Below, piece by piece: positions 22,301-30,743 of a stretch of 33,886 nt of DNA. Each line of letters begins with the position of its first letter. Position 1 is the first letter of the stretch. Made by a program: the position numbers and the translations under genes. The stretch covers positions 1-33,886 of the IMG/VR virus record IMGVR_UViG_3300020453_000172. One strand, given 5' to 3'. Origin of the DNA: a virus. Under the pieces are notes generated by a model that did no database searches, was not told the DNA's origin, and worked only from the letters and a program-made list of their open reading frames with translations.

Positions 22301-24968
22301 ACTTGATCCAGATGATGTTGCTACTGCACGTCGGTTAGGACAAGAAGCAGAAGAACTACAAACAGCTACTCGTCTTTTAGAAACACAAGCTGAAAATCTT
22401 ACTGTTCACGAACAAATGTTAAAAGACAAACTTAAAGCATCTAACAGAGATCTTTACGACAATTTCGATAAAGTCGGTTTGTTAGCTGCTGAAAGCGGAT
22501 ACAACAACTTTTATGTTGGTGGTTATTCAGTAGAAAATGCTTTTGGAAATACCCCAACAGACGTATCTATTTACAAAAACGCAATTTCTTCAGACAATTC
22601 AATGCGTCAAATTTGGGATGGCACATCAGTTGTTCAACGCCGCACAAACCGGCAACGTTCTCGTGAACAATACGATGTAATGGATACGCAACAACGGCCT
22701 GTTTTTGCTAAAGCGTATAACGACACAGTTAATAGACAATGGTTACCTAAAGGTGATGCAAACGGACCATTTCAAAAATTTATGCGGTTGTTTTGGGAAG
22801 GCAAAACAGACGAAGAAATATTTAGATTTATGCAAAACGAAGGCAGAGTTGTAAGAGATGCTTTCGGAGATGAACTAGCAAATCCAGAATCACTGCGTAA
22901 TCACATTGAAAAAATACGTATTGAAGCAAATGCTTACATACCTAATCTTCCTGAGTTTGCACACTTACGTAAAAAAGCAGCAACTGGCGGACAAATTGAT
23001 TGGGTAAGAGACATAGTTCCAGTTATTGAAAAACGATTTAATGGCAACGTAGAAGAAGTACGTCAAGCCGCAAATACAAACGACTTTGGAAAAGTAGTAG
23101 CAGATGCTTCTTTCCAAGACATTGTTGATAAAAAAGTATTACAAGTACGAGTTATGGGGTGGCTTGATAACGCATTTGAAAATATAGGCACAATGCCAAC
23201 CGATGCTTTAACTAGAAGCACCGTGTTTAACGCTGTCTACCAGCGAGAAGTAGCACGTCAACTTGGCGGTCTTGAAAATACTCCTAACAATTTTAGATTG
23301 ACAGGCAAAACAGTAAAGCAAATAGAAGATCGAGCCCGTGTAGTTGCTATGTCAGAAACAAAAGATCTTCTTTATGATCTTGCTGAACGAGGCAGGTTTG
23401 AAGAAATAGTTTCAAACTTAATGCCGTTCGTTGGAGCGTGGCAAGAAGTTGTTACCCGATGGAGCGGTATAGCGGTTGACAATCCTTTAATGATTGCCCA
23501 AGTAGTTCGTAACTGGCGTTTGTTAGACGCAGAAGATGACGAAGGTACAAAACTTTCAATATTCCGTTTGCCAGATATTTTAAAATATGAATGGCAATAT
23601 GGAGCAAACGTAAAGCTATTTGGCAAAGCATCAATTCTTGCAGATACTGCTGTAAATCTAAACGTTAAATCAGCTTCAATGATTGGTGGATTACCCGGAG
23701 TTGGGCCACTTATTAGTTACCCGGTTTCTGAAGCAGTAATAGCTAATCCAGAACTTGAAGATGCAGTTGGATGGATACTTCCTTTCGGAGTTTATGAAGG
23801 ACAAAGATCTCTTTCCAGATTTATTTCAGCTTCTACATCTCCATGGCAACGAGCAGTAGCAGGTTCTTACACAGGAGGTCTTGGATTAGATACTCCTGAA
23901 CGTGCAAAAACAATGTTGCGTATCACAATGGATCTTGCTGCCGAGTATGAAGCAGGTGGCGACACTATTGATAATGAATACGACTGGGGTGTTTTTGAAG
24001 ACGAAGTAGCACGCCGCACAAATCAAGTTTTAATGATTCGTGCTTTTGGTGCTTTAAATCTTCCTTTCTCATTCAGAATGCAATCACCTCATTGGTCAAT
24101 CATTGAGGAATACCACGAAGTCTTAAAAGAAAACGGTGTTGATGCAGCAGACACATGGTTATTACATAACCATGCAGATCTTTGGGTTGTAACTGGCCGT
24201 CAAACAGCAGCAGCAGGTGTAGCTACAGCAACGTTAGAAGGACAAAGAGGATATTTACGACACAAAGAATTATCTGACGCTTGGCCTGAAATTGGTGGGT
24301 TTATTATTGGACGTGTTGGCGCAGCAGATGTTCGATTTAACTTTAGTAAAGCAACTCAAATGAAAGAGTTAGAAGAAGGACGCCGAATTAATTTAACGCC
24401 TAGAGATATTTATGAAGGCGCTCAACAAACTCGTGGTTGGAAAACGTGGAACGAAGTTACAGACCACATTACTGATGAATTAAATGCAAAAATGCGGTTA
24501 GGTGAATCTGGAGATATACAAGCCCATCCAGAACTTCTTCAATTCCGACGAGCAGCGGCAGTAGCTAACGGACAAGAAAACCCTGCTTGGTACCGAGAGT
24601 ATTTAGCACCAAATAACCCGTATACAGCAGCACGCATAATGCAAGGATTCAGAGAAGTAATTTCTGATCCAACGTTTGATTACAGACCAGAATGGCCGTT
24701 TGTTCAACGCTTTGTTGATTTACATGATTCAGTTGCATCTTCTATGAAAGCAAGAGCAGAAGATAGCGGCAATCTTGAATTTTTAAAACTTAGTTATGAA
24801 GGGAACGTAGACCTTAAACGCAGTTGGCATGAAGGTGTAATAGAATTGCGTTTACGACCTGATTTCGTAGATATTTACGATCGTTACTTCAGCAAAATTG
24901 AATCAGTTGTACCTACTAATTTTCCTTGGAATTTCCCTATGATGAATCGCAATAAAGAGTTGACCTGA
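19287..24968 (+). CDS. Giant virion protein, probable internal/ejection protein (1893 aa)
   Basis: The longest gene in the window. ATG 19287 is preferred to an upstream in-frame TTG (19266) and gives a 14-base overlap with the gene before. The sequence is largely helical. About residues 750-830 include SVWSRSVLLRPAWPLRVIID, a pattern I associate with very large podovirus-type virion proteins. Residues about 937-961 (TGLGLLLAGPVGAMSFAGLY) form a hydrophobic membrane-like segment, followed by coiled coil to about residue 1050 (LRAEIDNLRKQVSELD). No catalytic motif is evident. Size, location between portal and capsid genes and the membrane segment suggest an internal protein ejected with DNA to span the envelope, like T7 gp16 in role. 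A tape measure is the alternative. Confidence 0.6.
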   Translation: MGIPSRASGIANAAFQATASGVELFTDIVKGVYDDEDEYDGVAGTIWGSWNDNVLGEGGVLQSLFGPEGVGGQIIGGLPEYDPETDPWWMAGPGALRTGGRPIFNAAFDAIDTVYEYGVDRPIAVAITLANAGLMDGFVLNYLDPRVWQQVNEILGVAQYGQILGDEFASWLPEGEGGGRSSGQALALMVNRTNILDPTEVERVEGTAQYKIMSGIADAAMQWYLDPSNIAGMAVRGAKASNIQKMKALVAEGNYQAVLDTTGYRNFKEAINDLSIQVDGLSEQFRKGQGFTKSDESLINKLSIQIWKAARKGNLGRGFKNFTIDQAKSYAVLSGGLDINKMDQAFDYLIRIQLGDVQALDDMRNIATDWVRSTLEGGLYAELLEVGDELKHLDQLEERIAFGLSDEAGDTAILFEEYPELMGERLDPASVMDTTKPTPLTADTTLTVDDIIENKNLIEQRLKQRQREIESELFINEYASMPFAAALIMKQERLRTMAQYVSNRGEHAGLNNFDEMTNADSDLVTAAANEILIENQINILDPLPQIGEMSKSGIAAKTFISQSKFGQSVGNNMIVRAIVEKIPHQLMNWDDPAQQVITFERMLRDAQNVVYDGVDLVTHTGRDIDAVLGRFTDLKTQREKREFFDSTVQGLNQGLVTLFHGKTAITDNMREMTSVLQRQWGRAQDTLREKARVDRRYSNSDYTIVDHASDGVIDRRYLPLTPAQLREASLVPRYDLYQQAFGDVPGTVPTTKFQKAMQDAAIAGKAGARATLGAAQKVSTAFTSVWSRSVLLRPAWPLRVIIDEAARSAATIGAQATIQGLASGMNDLRVAWFRKHGIDVGDPIMQEMLSELMAGQRADEVAALGPISATMQPAEFLPKRWKEWEDGPWELAPDDYNEILQSWNKAEAAGNTTRSTQELVEEVIAREYGAKRIFKRTALTTGLGLLLAGPVGAMSFAGLYYLQARNTLQRVARSEINANQMFALRQVAHGDLRAEIDNLRKQVSELDPDDVATARRLGQEAEELQTATRLLETQAENLTVHEQMLKDKLKASNRDLYDNFDKVGLLAAESGYNNFYVGGYSVENAFGNTPTDVSIYKNAISSDNSMRQIWDGTSVVQRRTNRQRSREQYDVMDTQQRPVFAKAYNDTVNRQWLPKGDANGPFQKFMRLFWEGKTDEEIFRFMQNEGRVVRDAFGDELANPESLRNHIEKIRIEANAYIPNLPEFAHLRKKAATGGQIDWVRDIVPVIEKRFNGNVEEVRQAANTNDFGKVVADASFQDIVDKKVLQVRVMGWLDNAFENIGTMPTDALTRSTVFNAVYQREVARQLGGLENTPNNFRLTGKTVKQIEDRARVVAMSETKDLLYDLAERGRFEEIVSNLMPFVGAWQEVVTRWSGIAVDNPLMIAQVVRNWRLLDAEDDEGTKLSIFRLPDILKYEWQYGANVKLFGKASILADTAVNLNVKSASMIGGLPGVGPLISYPVSEAVIANPELEDAVGWILPFGVYEGQRSLSRFISASTSPWQRAVAGSYTGGLGLDTPERAKTMLRITMDLAAEYEAGGDTIDNEYDWGVFEDEVARRTNQVLMIRAFGALNLPFSFRMQSPHWSIIEEYHEVLKENGVDAADTWLLHNHADLWVVTGRQTAAAGVATATLEGQRGYLRHKELSDAWPEIGGFIIGRVGAADVRFNFSKATQMKELEEGRRINLTPRDIYEGAQQTRGWKTWNEVTDHITDELNAKMRLGESGDIQAHPELLQFRRAAAVANGQENPAWYREYLAPNNPYTAARIMQGFREVISDPTFDYRPEWPFVQRFVDLHDSVASSMKARAEDSGNLEFLKLSYEGNVDLKRSWHEGVIELRLRPDFVDIYDRYFSKIESVVPTNFPWNFPMMNRNKELT

Positions 24969-26533
24969 TGGCTGACGAAGACAACCCAAATTCTGCTGCA
25001 AAGCAACGTTCAAAAGCATTGAGATACTCAGAAACATACGAAGGTCCTGCTGCTGTGAGCCCAATGTCACGGGCACTTTTTGACGCATTATCTTTAGGTG
25101 GTTCTACCGCTGAATTAGCTGATTTAATGATCCAAGCATCTGATGATCCAGAAATATTAGAGTATGCCCAAGTAACCCAAGGCATTCCGCCTTATAGATC
25201 AAATGTTGACCCTAGAGGATTTCAACCCGGCAATATGATACCGGGTATCAATGATCTTTTAATGGCCGCTCCGTTTCCTGTAAGCATTCTTGGATTTGGT
25301 GCTAGTCGGATGCAAGAAGGCGAAGAGTCAAAACTTGCTCGTCAAGAAATAAAAGAAATACAAAAACAATTAGAAGGTTTTGAACGTTTAACTGAAGATC
25401 AAAAATTAGAAATGACAGAAGAACTGGCTTACCCCGGTGACTTTGACATGATTATTGATCTTTACGATATGGGTAATGTTTTAGGCGAACGAATGCCGCT
25501 TTTCTACGGCAATCTTAGTTTGACAGAACGAGGCTTATTCGCCGAAACCCCCAGCTATAAAACTTTAACTGCTGAACAAATCAAAAAAGCAAATCCTGAT
25601 TGGGACGATCAACGAGTTAATGATCTTCTTACACCGCCTTTTGACAGTTCAGCGGGTCGTGCTCTTGGTGCTATGAATGCTCGTTATGCATCAATAATGG
25701 TTCCTATTTCTGCTCAAAGAGCACAGTCAATGGGTTACGCACAAGACGCTATTGGAGAAATGGAGCGTGTAGATTACCAATTGCTAGCTCCGGGTGAAGA
25801 CACTCCACAAGGTTTAGAAGCATGGGGGCCTGAAGCAGAAGTCCAAATTGAAGAAGGCGAATTTGTTTTCGGTATAGATGACGCTCTTGCATATTATGAA
25901 GCGTTACAACCAGATCAACAACGACAATTCGCTATGAGTCTTTTAGCGTTAGGGTTTATGGATGAACAATCTGCACAAGGAGTGCAATGGTTGCTTGACC
26001 CTGACCAAGTGTTTACTGATGATGCTGTAAGACTTGCTTTAACAAAAGCAGCAGACGATTACGGTCGAGAATTACAAGATGTTTTTGGTGTTGCTGACCC
26101 AACGAACTTAGAAGAAACAGGTATCGAAGGCGAAGCCCGAGGCAAATTTATACCTATGTTAGGGCGTCCCGGTGGCATGTTCGATACTGAAGAAGCTCAA
26201 ATAGACGATTTTGAATCGTTTATTCGTCAAGCTCGAATAACTGCCGGGTATCTTGCTTCAGTCCCAACTGAATCAATTACACAAACAGTTAATGAATGGT
26301 CGTGGCGTAACCTTGGCAGAGCAGCAGATCCAAGTCTTATTCGTATGGGTTTAAATCTTGCAACTGAAATTAATGAAAGTCCTTCGAATTTGAAACCCGG
26401 TGGAGTTAGGTTTGGAGAACTTGCAGCAGGTGTTGAATCAGGGTTACGTGCAGGTGCTAGCGAAGAAGAACTTAAATTTAATCAAGGCAATGTATTAAAC
26501 AGAGTTTTGACAGCATATTTGGCGAGAGGCTAG
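24968..26533 (+). CDS. Probable virion protein (521 aa)
   Basis: Overlaps the giant gene by one base (TGATG). The protein is acidic, with a charged helix near residues 119-153 (ESKLARQEIKEIQKQLEGFE) and many loops rich in Asp, Gly and Pro. No enzymatic motif is recognised. Its place in a coupled row of large virion genes with similar codon use supports an internal or head component acting with its neighbours. Confidence 0.5.
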   Translation: MADEDNPNSAAKQRSKALRYSETYEGPAAVSPMSRALFDALSLGGSTAELADLMIQASDDPEILEYAQVTQGIPPYRSNVDPRGFQPGNMIPGINDLLMAAPFPVSILGFGASRMQEGEESKLARQEIKEIQKQLEGFERLTEDQKLEMTEELAYPGDFDMIIDLYDMGNVLGERMPLFYGNLSLTERGLFAETPSYKTLTAEQIKKANPDWDDQRVNDLLTPPFDSSAGRALGAMNARYASIMVPISAQRAQSMGYAQDAIGEMERVDYQLLAPGEDTPQGLEAWGPEAEVQIEEGEFVFGIDDALAYYEALQPDQQRQFAMSLLALGFMDEQSAQGVQWLLDPDQVFTDDAVRLALTKAADDYGRELQDVFGVADPTNLEETGIEGEARGKFIPMLGRPGGMFDTEEAQIDDFESFIRQARITAGYLASVPTESITQTVNEWSWRNLGRAADPSLIRMGLNLATEINESPSNLKPGGVRFGELAAGVESGLRAGASEEELKFNQGNVLNRVLTAYLARG

Positions 26534-26535
26534 TT

Positions 26536-28617
26536 ATGGCTAGGTTTGTTGATAGAAACGAAAATTGGAGTAAAGCTTCTACAGTTCCTGAAACACAAGT
26601 AGCTATAGCCCTTTACAACATTGGTGTTAGAGGAAAAGATTTAACAGATCTTTTAGCTATTGCTTATGGAGAAAACGGCCATCCTTGGAGTACCGGACGT
26701 ATCGCTTTAAATGGCAGAAACAAAAATCTTGGGGTTGAAGATTCGTGGGGGATATTTCAAATAAATCGAGATCCAACAGCAAGAGGTGGTTCTATAGGTG
26801 ACGTAATTTGGGAACGACCGGGTTACGAATCAAAAGGCCAAGCGTTTAATTCTTTAGAGGGCAATATGAAAGCGTTAGCAGTAACGCTTTCTGCGTTTTT
26901 AAAAACTAAAGACGGTGCTGTTCGTAAACAACGAAGCGGTAGAGGTGGCGTTTTTAATCATTGGTCGGCTTATAAAAGCGCAAATTGGGAAGCAAGAACA
27001 ACTAGAGCTTTTGATGTAGCTAATTCAGTTTTGCCTGATTCTTGGAATAGAAACGAAACTCGTTGGGATACGTTAAGACGTAAAACGTGGACTGATCCTC
27101 TTATAGTTGGTGAATCTAAAGCAAACATTGGGCTTGTGCAGTTAATGGCAGGGCTCGACGTTGATGGAATAGCTGGCTCAAAAACACGAGAAGTAGCAGA
27201 GCAAGACGCTAACGGTTTTTGGCGGTTAAAGCCGGGGACTCCTGTTGATCCTAATATTTCTGGACAATTTGAACCGGGAGAGTACGAATACCCAGATTAT
27301 GAATCAATAGTTGGAAGACGTGCTCCAGTTGTTCCCGGTGGCGGTCCTGTTATTTGGAATGATCTTGGCGAAATTGTAAGCGGAGATTCCCCTGTAATGG
27401 GTGAAGAAATTTCTTTTCAAGACGTTAATAACGATGGAGAAACTGTAACAACAGAACAATTTGAAGGTGGTAACCCAGAAGGTTTTGACCCTTGGGCTGC
27501 TGGTGATTTTGCTACTTTTAATCCTACAGGACAACTTGTAAATGCTCCCGGTGAAATAGCTGGTGCTCTTGGCTTTTTGCGTGGACGTGCTGACGCAAAA
27601 GTATTTGATCCTAGAACTGGGCAAGAATACGATTTTATTTCGTATATGGAATCGTCGCTTAGAGGCGATGAACCCCCTGAAATAATTGCTCAATGGATTG
27701 ATACTTGGCTTCCACGCACAGCTTGGTATCAAAATACGCCTTCAACTGTTCGGACACGAATTGCTGAATGGTATTCACAAGGAATGGGCGCAGGTCAAGA
27801 TGCATGGACTGGCGCTCGAAAAGGCAAAGTACAGCCTTATTATGATACTTTGCAAAATCTTATGGCAAGAGAAGGGTTTGAAGCTCCAGACGAAGCGTTA
27901 TGGGAAGCAGCAAAACTTGGATATTTCCATGACTGGGATGAAAACAAATTCATTAGATTTTTTAGTGGTGAAGTAGTTGACGGTGAAAAAAGTAGTCAAG
28001 GCGATGTTTTCTTTTCAACAGCAACATCACCTGCTGGCAATATCGCAAACATAAAATCAGCTATGCGAACATCTGCAAATACTTATTTAATTTCGATGAC
28101 ACCTTCAGAAGAACGTGCATTAGCGAAACGTGTTTTTACTGGCGAAGTTCCAGTACAAAACATTGATCAAGTTTTTCGAGAAAAAGCTCGTTTGCTTTAT
28201 CCTTATTTGGCTGACTTTTATGATGCAGGCGGCAACACAATAGAGTTTTTAAATCAATACGATCCGATAGTCCAACGAATGTTAGGGCGTTCTGCTGAAT
28301 GGAATGGCCGAGATTATTCAATGGGGCAAGCTGCTTTAAATGGTGATTTAACTGATTTGTTTTATTACAGACAACGTGGGGGCAATTCGTTAGATCAAAT
28401 ACAAATGGGAGATCCAGAAACTCCGGGTGCATACCAAGCTTTAGATCCGTTTGGTAGACCAGAAAATATTACGCCTAAACAAGATCGACCTCTTACAGTT
28501 CAAGAATTTAAATTAGCTATTAAACGTAGCGGAGAGTACCAACAAAGTGGCTATGCGTTAGCTGAAATGGGTCAACTTCTTAATTACTTAGGTGCAGGAA
28601 TGGGAGCAACACCGTAA
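26536..28617 (+). CDS. Virion-associated lysozyme-like protein (693 aa)
   Basis: Residues 38-80 contain LLAIAYGENGHPWS (likely catalytic E46) and SWGIFQINRD, the E and G-x-FQIN signatures of SLT/goose-type lysozymes. Residues 197-222 (NIGLVQLMAGLDVDGIAGSK) look like a peptidoglycan-binding repeat of the type found in PG_binding_1 domains. The remaining 470 residues are unassigned, acidic and loop-rich. An enzyme built into a long virion protein usually opens the cell wall locally during DNA entry. It is distinct from the small lysozyme at 10125, which better fits lysis. Confidence 0.75.
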   Translation: MARFVDRNENWSKASTVPETQVAIALYNIGVRGKDLTDLLAIAYGENGHPWSTGRIALNGRNKNLGVEDSWGIFQINRDPTARGGSIGDVIWERPGYESKGQAFNSLEGNMKALAVTLSAFLKTKDGAVRKQRSGRGGVFNHWSAYKSANWEARTTRAFDVANSVLPDSWNRNETRWDTLRRKTWTDPLIVGESKANIGLVQLMAGLDVDGIAGSKTREVAEQDANGFWRLKPGTPVDPNISGQFEPGEYEYPDYESIVGRRAPVVPGGGPVIWNDLGEIVSGDSPVMGEEISFQDVNNDGETVTTEQFEGGNPEGFDPWAAGDFATFNPTGQLVNAPGEIAGALGFLRGRADAKVFDPRTGQEYDFISYMESSLRGDEPPEIIAQWIDTWLPRTAWYQNTPSTVRTRIAEWYSQGMGAGQDAWTGARKGKVQPYYDTLQNLMAREGFEAPDEALWEAAKLGYFHDWDENKFIRFFSGEVVDGEKSSQGDVFFSTATSPAGNIANIKSAMRTSANTYLISMTPSEERALAKRVFTGEVPVQNIDQVFREKARLLYPYLADFYDAGGNTIEFLNQYDPIVQRMLGRSAEWNGRDYSMGQAALNGDLTDLFYYRQRGGNSLDQIQMGDPETPGAYQALDPFGRPENITPKQDRPLTVQEFKLAIKRSGEYQQSGYALAEMGQLLNYLGAGMGATP

Positions 28618-30107
28618 TGGCTACAAAAGAAACGCTTCGTCGAGGTAGTGACAATGATGTTGTTTTGCAATTACAACAAATATTGTTTCCTCAATCTCCT
28701 GAAGAATGGGACGGTAAATTTGGTCCTCGTACTGAAAGCGCAGTTAAAGGTTTTCAACAAGCACACGGTTTGTCTCCAGATGGGGTTGTTGGTCCTTTAA
28801 CAGCAGCGGTTATTAATGCTATTGGTCCACAAATTCTTGATCCTGAAGGATTAGGAGTACAAAATCCTGCTGTAAATGTGCCTGCATTAACTGATGCAGC
28901 ATCTTTAGGCGTAGATTATCCTGAGCAAGAACCGTTTTTTGCTTTACCAGAAACTCCAACTGAAAGTTCACAACCAAATCTTGATACAGGTGGAGATACT
29001 CCATTTCCTGATACAGGTGGAGATACTGACGATACTTTTTCTGACAGTTTTGTTCCACCTGCAACTGGACTTCCTAACGAAGAAGCAGTTTTTGAAGAAA
29101 TTGCAGATCAGTTTTTTGTAAATCCTAACGCAATGACTGATGATTTAAATGAAGGTTTTGCTTACAATCCTCAATCACCAGATCCTATGGGTTGGAATAA
29201 CCCTTACAGGTCAACAGAACCATTTGATTTTCGTCAAGGTACATGGCAACTAGCTGATGTGCCTGCTGAATTTGGGCAACGTGAAGAAAATTTAACTGCC
29301 GCTGGTATGGCAGCAGAGTATTTAAGTTTTTTTGGTCTTGGTCAAATGATGCCGTTTGTGTACGACATGATTATGGATGATGTCCCTGCGTCAATGATTC
29401 TTCCACAATTGCGAATGCAACCAGAATACAATGTGCGTTTTCCTGCACAACAGTTACGTTTGCAACAAGGTTTAGGGTTTTTATCAGAAACTGAATACAT
29501 AGGTCTTGAAAGTAATTTTCAACAAATAGCAAGTGCAGCAGGAATACCTGATGGGTTTGTAGACAAAGCCGCAATTACAGAATTAATTGCTAACGATGTT
29601 TCTGCTTCTGAATGGCAAGCAAGAGTTGTTTCGGCAGAACGAGCAAAAAATCAAGCAGATCCAGAAACAGTTAGAATGTTACGGGATATGTATGATTTCG
29701 CTGAAGGCGATATTACTGCTCTTTATTTAGACGACACTAAAACACAAAATATTGTTGCTGCTCGACGAGAATTATCTGATTTAGGATTAGCTGTACGAGC
29801 AGATCAAGTGTTGAATACACGTACTGCTGACATTGTTCGACAAGATGTTGGTAAATTACTTGGTCGAGCTAATGTTCAAGAAAGAGAAATTGCTTCAACT
29901 TTGACTCCTTTGCGGGGGCTTACTAGCAATCTTCTTGGAGAAGAAGCAATGAGTGGTGGTACTTTAACTCGTGGTGCATTTAATCTTGATGCGGCAAGTG
30001 CAGAAGCATTACAACAAAGAAGAGAAGGCCGAGTAGCTTCTTTTGCAGGAAAAGCTGGGATGATGGCTTCAACTGCTGGGATAACCGGTATGGGTGAAGC
30101 TACTTAA
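28617..30107 (+). CDS. Virion protein with N-terminal peptidoglycan-binding domain (496 aa)
   Basis: Start overlaps the previous stop (TAATG). Residues 6-66 are a PG_binding_1 domain (LRRGSDNDVVLQLQQILF, then DGKFGPRTESAVKGFQQAHG and DGVVGPLT). A linker at about 120-145 contains a tandem DTGGDT repeat encoded by a 20-base direct repeat. The rest is mostly helical and acidic. It probably anchors the entry machinery to the cell wall alongside the lysozyme-like protein encoded upstream. Confidence 0.75.
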   Translation: MATKETLRRGSDNDVVLQLQQILFPQSPEEWDGKFGPRTESAVKGFQQAHGLSPDGVVGPLTAAVINAIGPQILDPEGLGVQNPAVNVPALTDAASLGVDYPEQEPFFALPETPTESSQPNLDTGGDTPFPDTGGDTDDTFSDSFVPPATGLPNEEAVFEEIADQFFVNPNAMTDDLNEGFAYNPQSPDPMGWNNPYRSTEPFDFRQGTWQLADVPAEFGQREENLTAAGMAAEYLSFFGLGQMMPFVYDMIMDDVPASMILPQLRMQPEYNVRFPAQQLRLQQGLGFLSETEYIGLESNFQQIASAAGIPDGFVDKAAITELIANDVSASEWQARVVSAERAKNQADPETVRMLRDMYDFAEGDITALYLDDTKTQNIVAARRELSDLGLAVRADQVLNTRTADIVRQDVGKLLGRANVQEREIASTLTPLRGLTSNLLGEEAMSGGTLTRGAFNLDAASAEALQQRREGRVASFAGKAGMMASTAGITGMGEAT

Positions 30108-30110
30108 AAC

Positions 30111-30139
30111 TTGCATTGTGCACATTAAAAGACTATAAA
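30111..30139 (+). promoter_or_regulatory. Candidate promoter before scaffold and capsid genes
   Basis: TTGCAT (30111-30116) and TATAAA (30134-30139) are separated by exactly 17 bases. It lies in one of the few gaps of the rightward arm, four bases past the stop at 30107, and would start RNA near 30146 at the first base of the leader hairpin. A dedicated promoter for the most abundant virion proteins makes sense. Confidence 0.5.
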
Positions 30140-30145
30140 TATAAA

Positions 30146-30180
30146 TGTTGTTCGGCCCTTTCGGGGTGAGCCGTGCAACA
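30146..30180 (+). other. Leader hairpin of the scaffold-capsid transcript
   Basis: TGTTG (30146-30150) pairs with CAACA (30176-30180), and CGGCCC (30153-30158) with the GG and GCCG around 30163-30173, capped by TTTC. A second small stem, CATCC/GGATG, lies further down the 5' leader (about 30185-30210). With the predicted start at the foot of the hairpin this resembles a 5' stabilising stem. Confidence 0.5.
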
Positions 30181-30232
30181 CCTCCATCCGAAGTACCACC
30201 GCTGAGGATGCGTATAGGCAGGTGAGTGACAT

Positions 30233-30706
30233 ATGACAGACACTAACTCCACTGACAACAGTGAAAGTTCTGGCAGTTCAACTGAATCGAAACCGAATTG
30301 GCGACGAGATTTAGAGAATCGAGCTAAAGAAGCTGAACAAGAAGCAGCATCTATGGCAGCGCAACTTGAATCTTATCAACGTCGGGATACGTTCCGTTCA
30401 GCAGGGCTCGACCCTGATGATGCTCGTGTCAAGTATTTCGTTAAAGGTTATGATGGTGAACTTGATGCTGAAGCTATCCGGCAGGAAGCTATGGCAGCAG
30501 GTTTTATAGGTGAAGATTCACCTATGCCTCAACCAAGCGTAATGAATGATGCTTTAGCAGTGGAACAGCGTATCCAAGCAGCCGGTGAAGGCGGAGAGCC
30601 AGTTGTTTCACCCGACCTAGAAGACCGAATTAAAGCAACAACTAATCAAGATGAATTGCGTGCTTTAATGGAATCTGAAGGCATTTTATGGGGTGCAACT
30701 TCCTAA
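30233..30706 (+). CDS. Scaffolding protein (157 aa)
   Basis: Starts at ATG 30233 behind AGGTGAG. The first 20 residues are Ser/Thr/Asp-rich, followed by a coiled coil (WRRDLENRAKEAEQEAASMAAQLESYQRRDTF) and an acidic helical rest. Small acidic coiled-coil proteins encoded directly before the major capsid gene are normally scaffolds that shape the prohead and then leave. Function is assigned from layout and composition. Confidence 0.75.
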   Translation: MTDTNSTDNSESSGSSTESKPNWRRDLENRAKEAEQEAASMAAQLESYQRRDTFRSAGLDPDDARVKYFVKGYDGELDAEAIRQEAMAAGFIGEDSPMPQPSVMNDALAVEQRIQAAGEGGEPVVSPDLEDRIKATTNQDELRALMESEGILWGATS

Positions 30707-30743
30707 TTTCCTAGTCATTGGAGTCCGACTTTAAGGATTTCAA

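Noticed and set aside
28980-29030. CRISPR or tandem-repeat element
   Set aside because: Only two copies of a 20-base unit, inside a coding frame, encoding a DTGGDT linker repeat.
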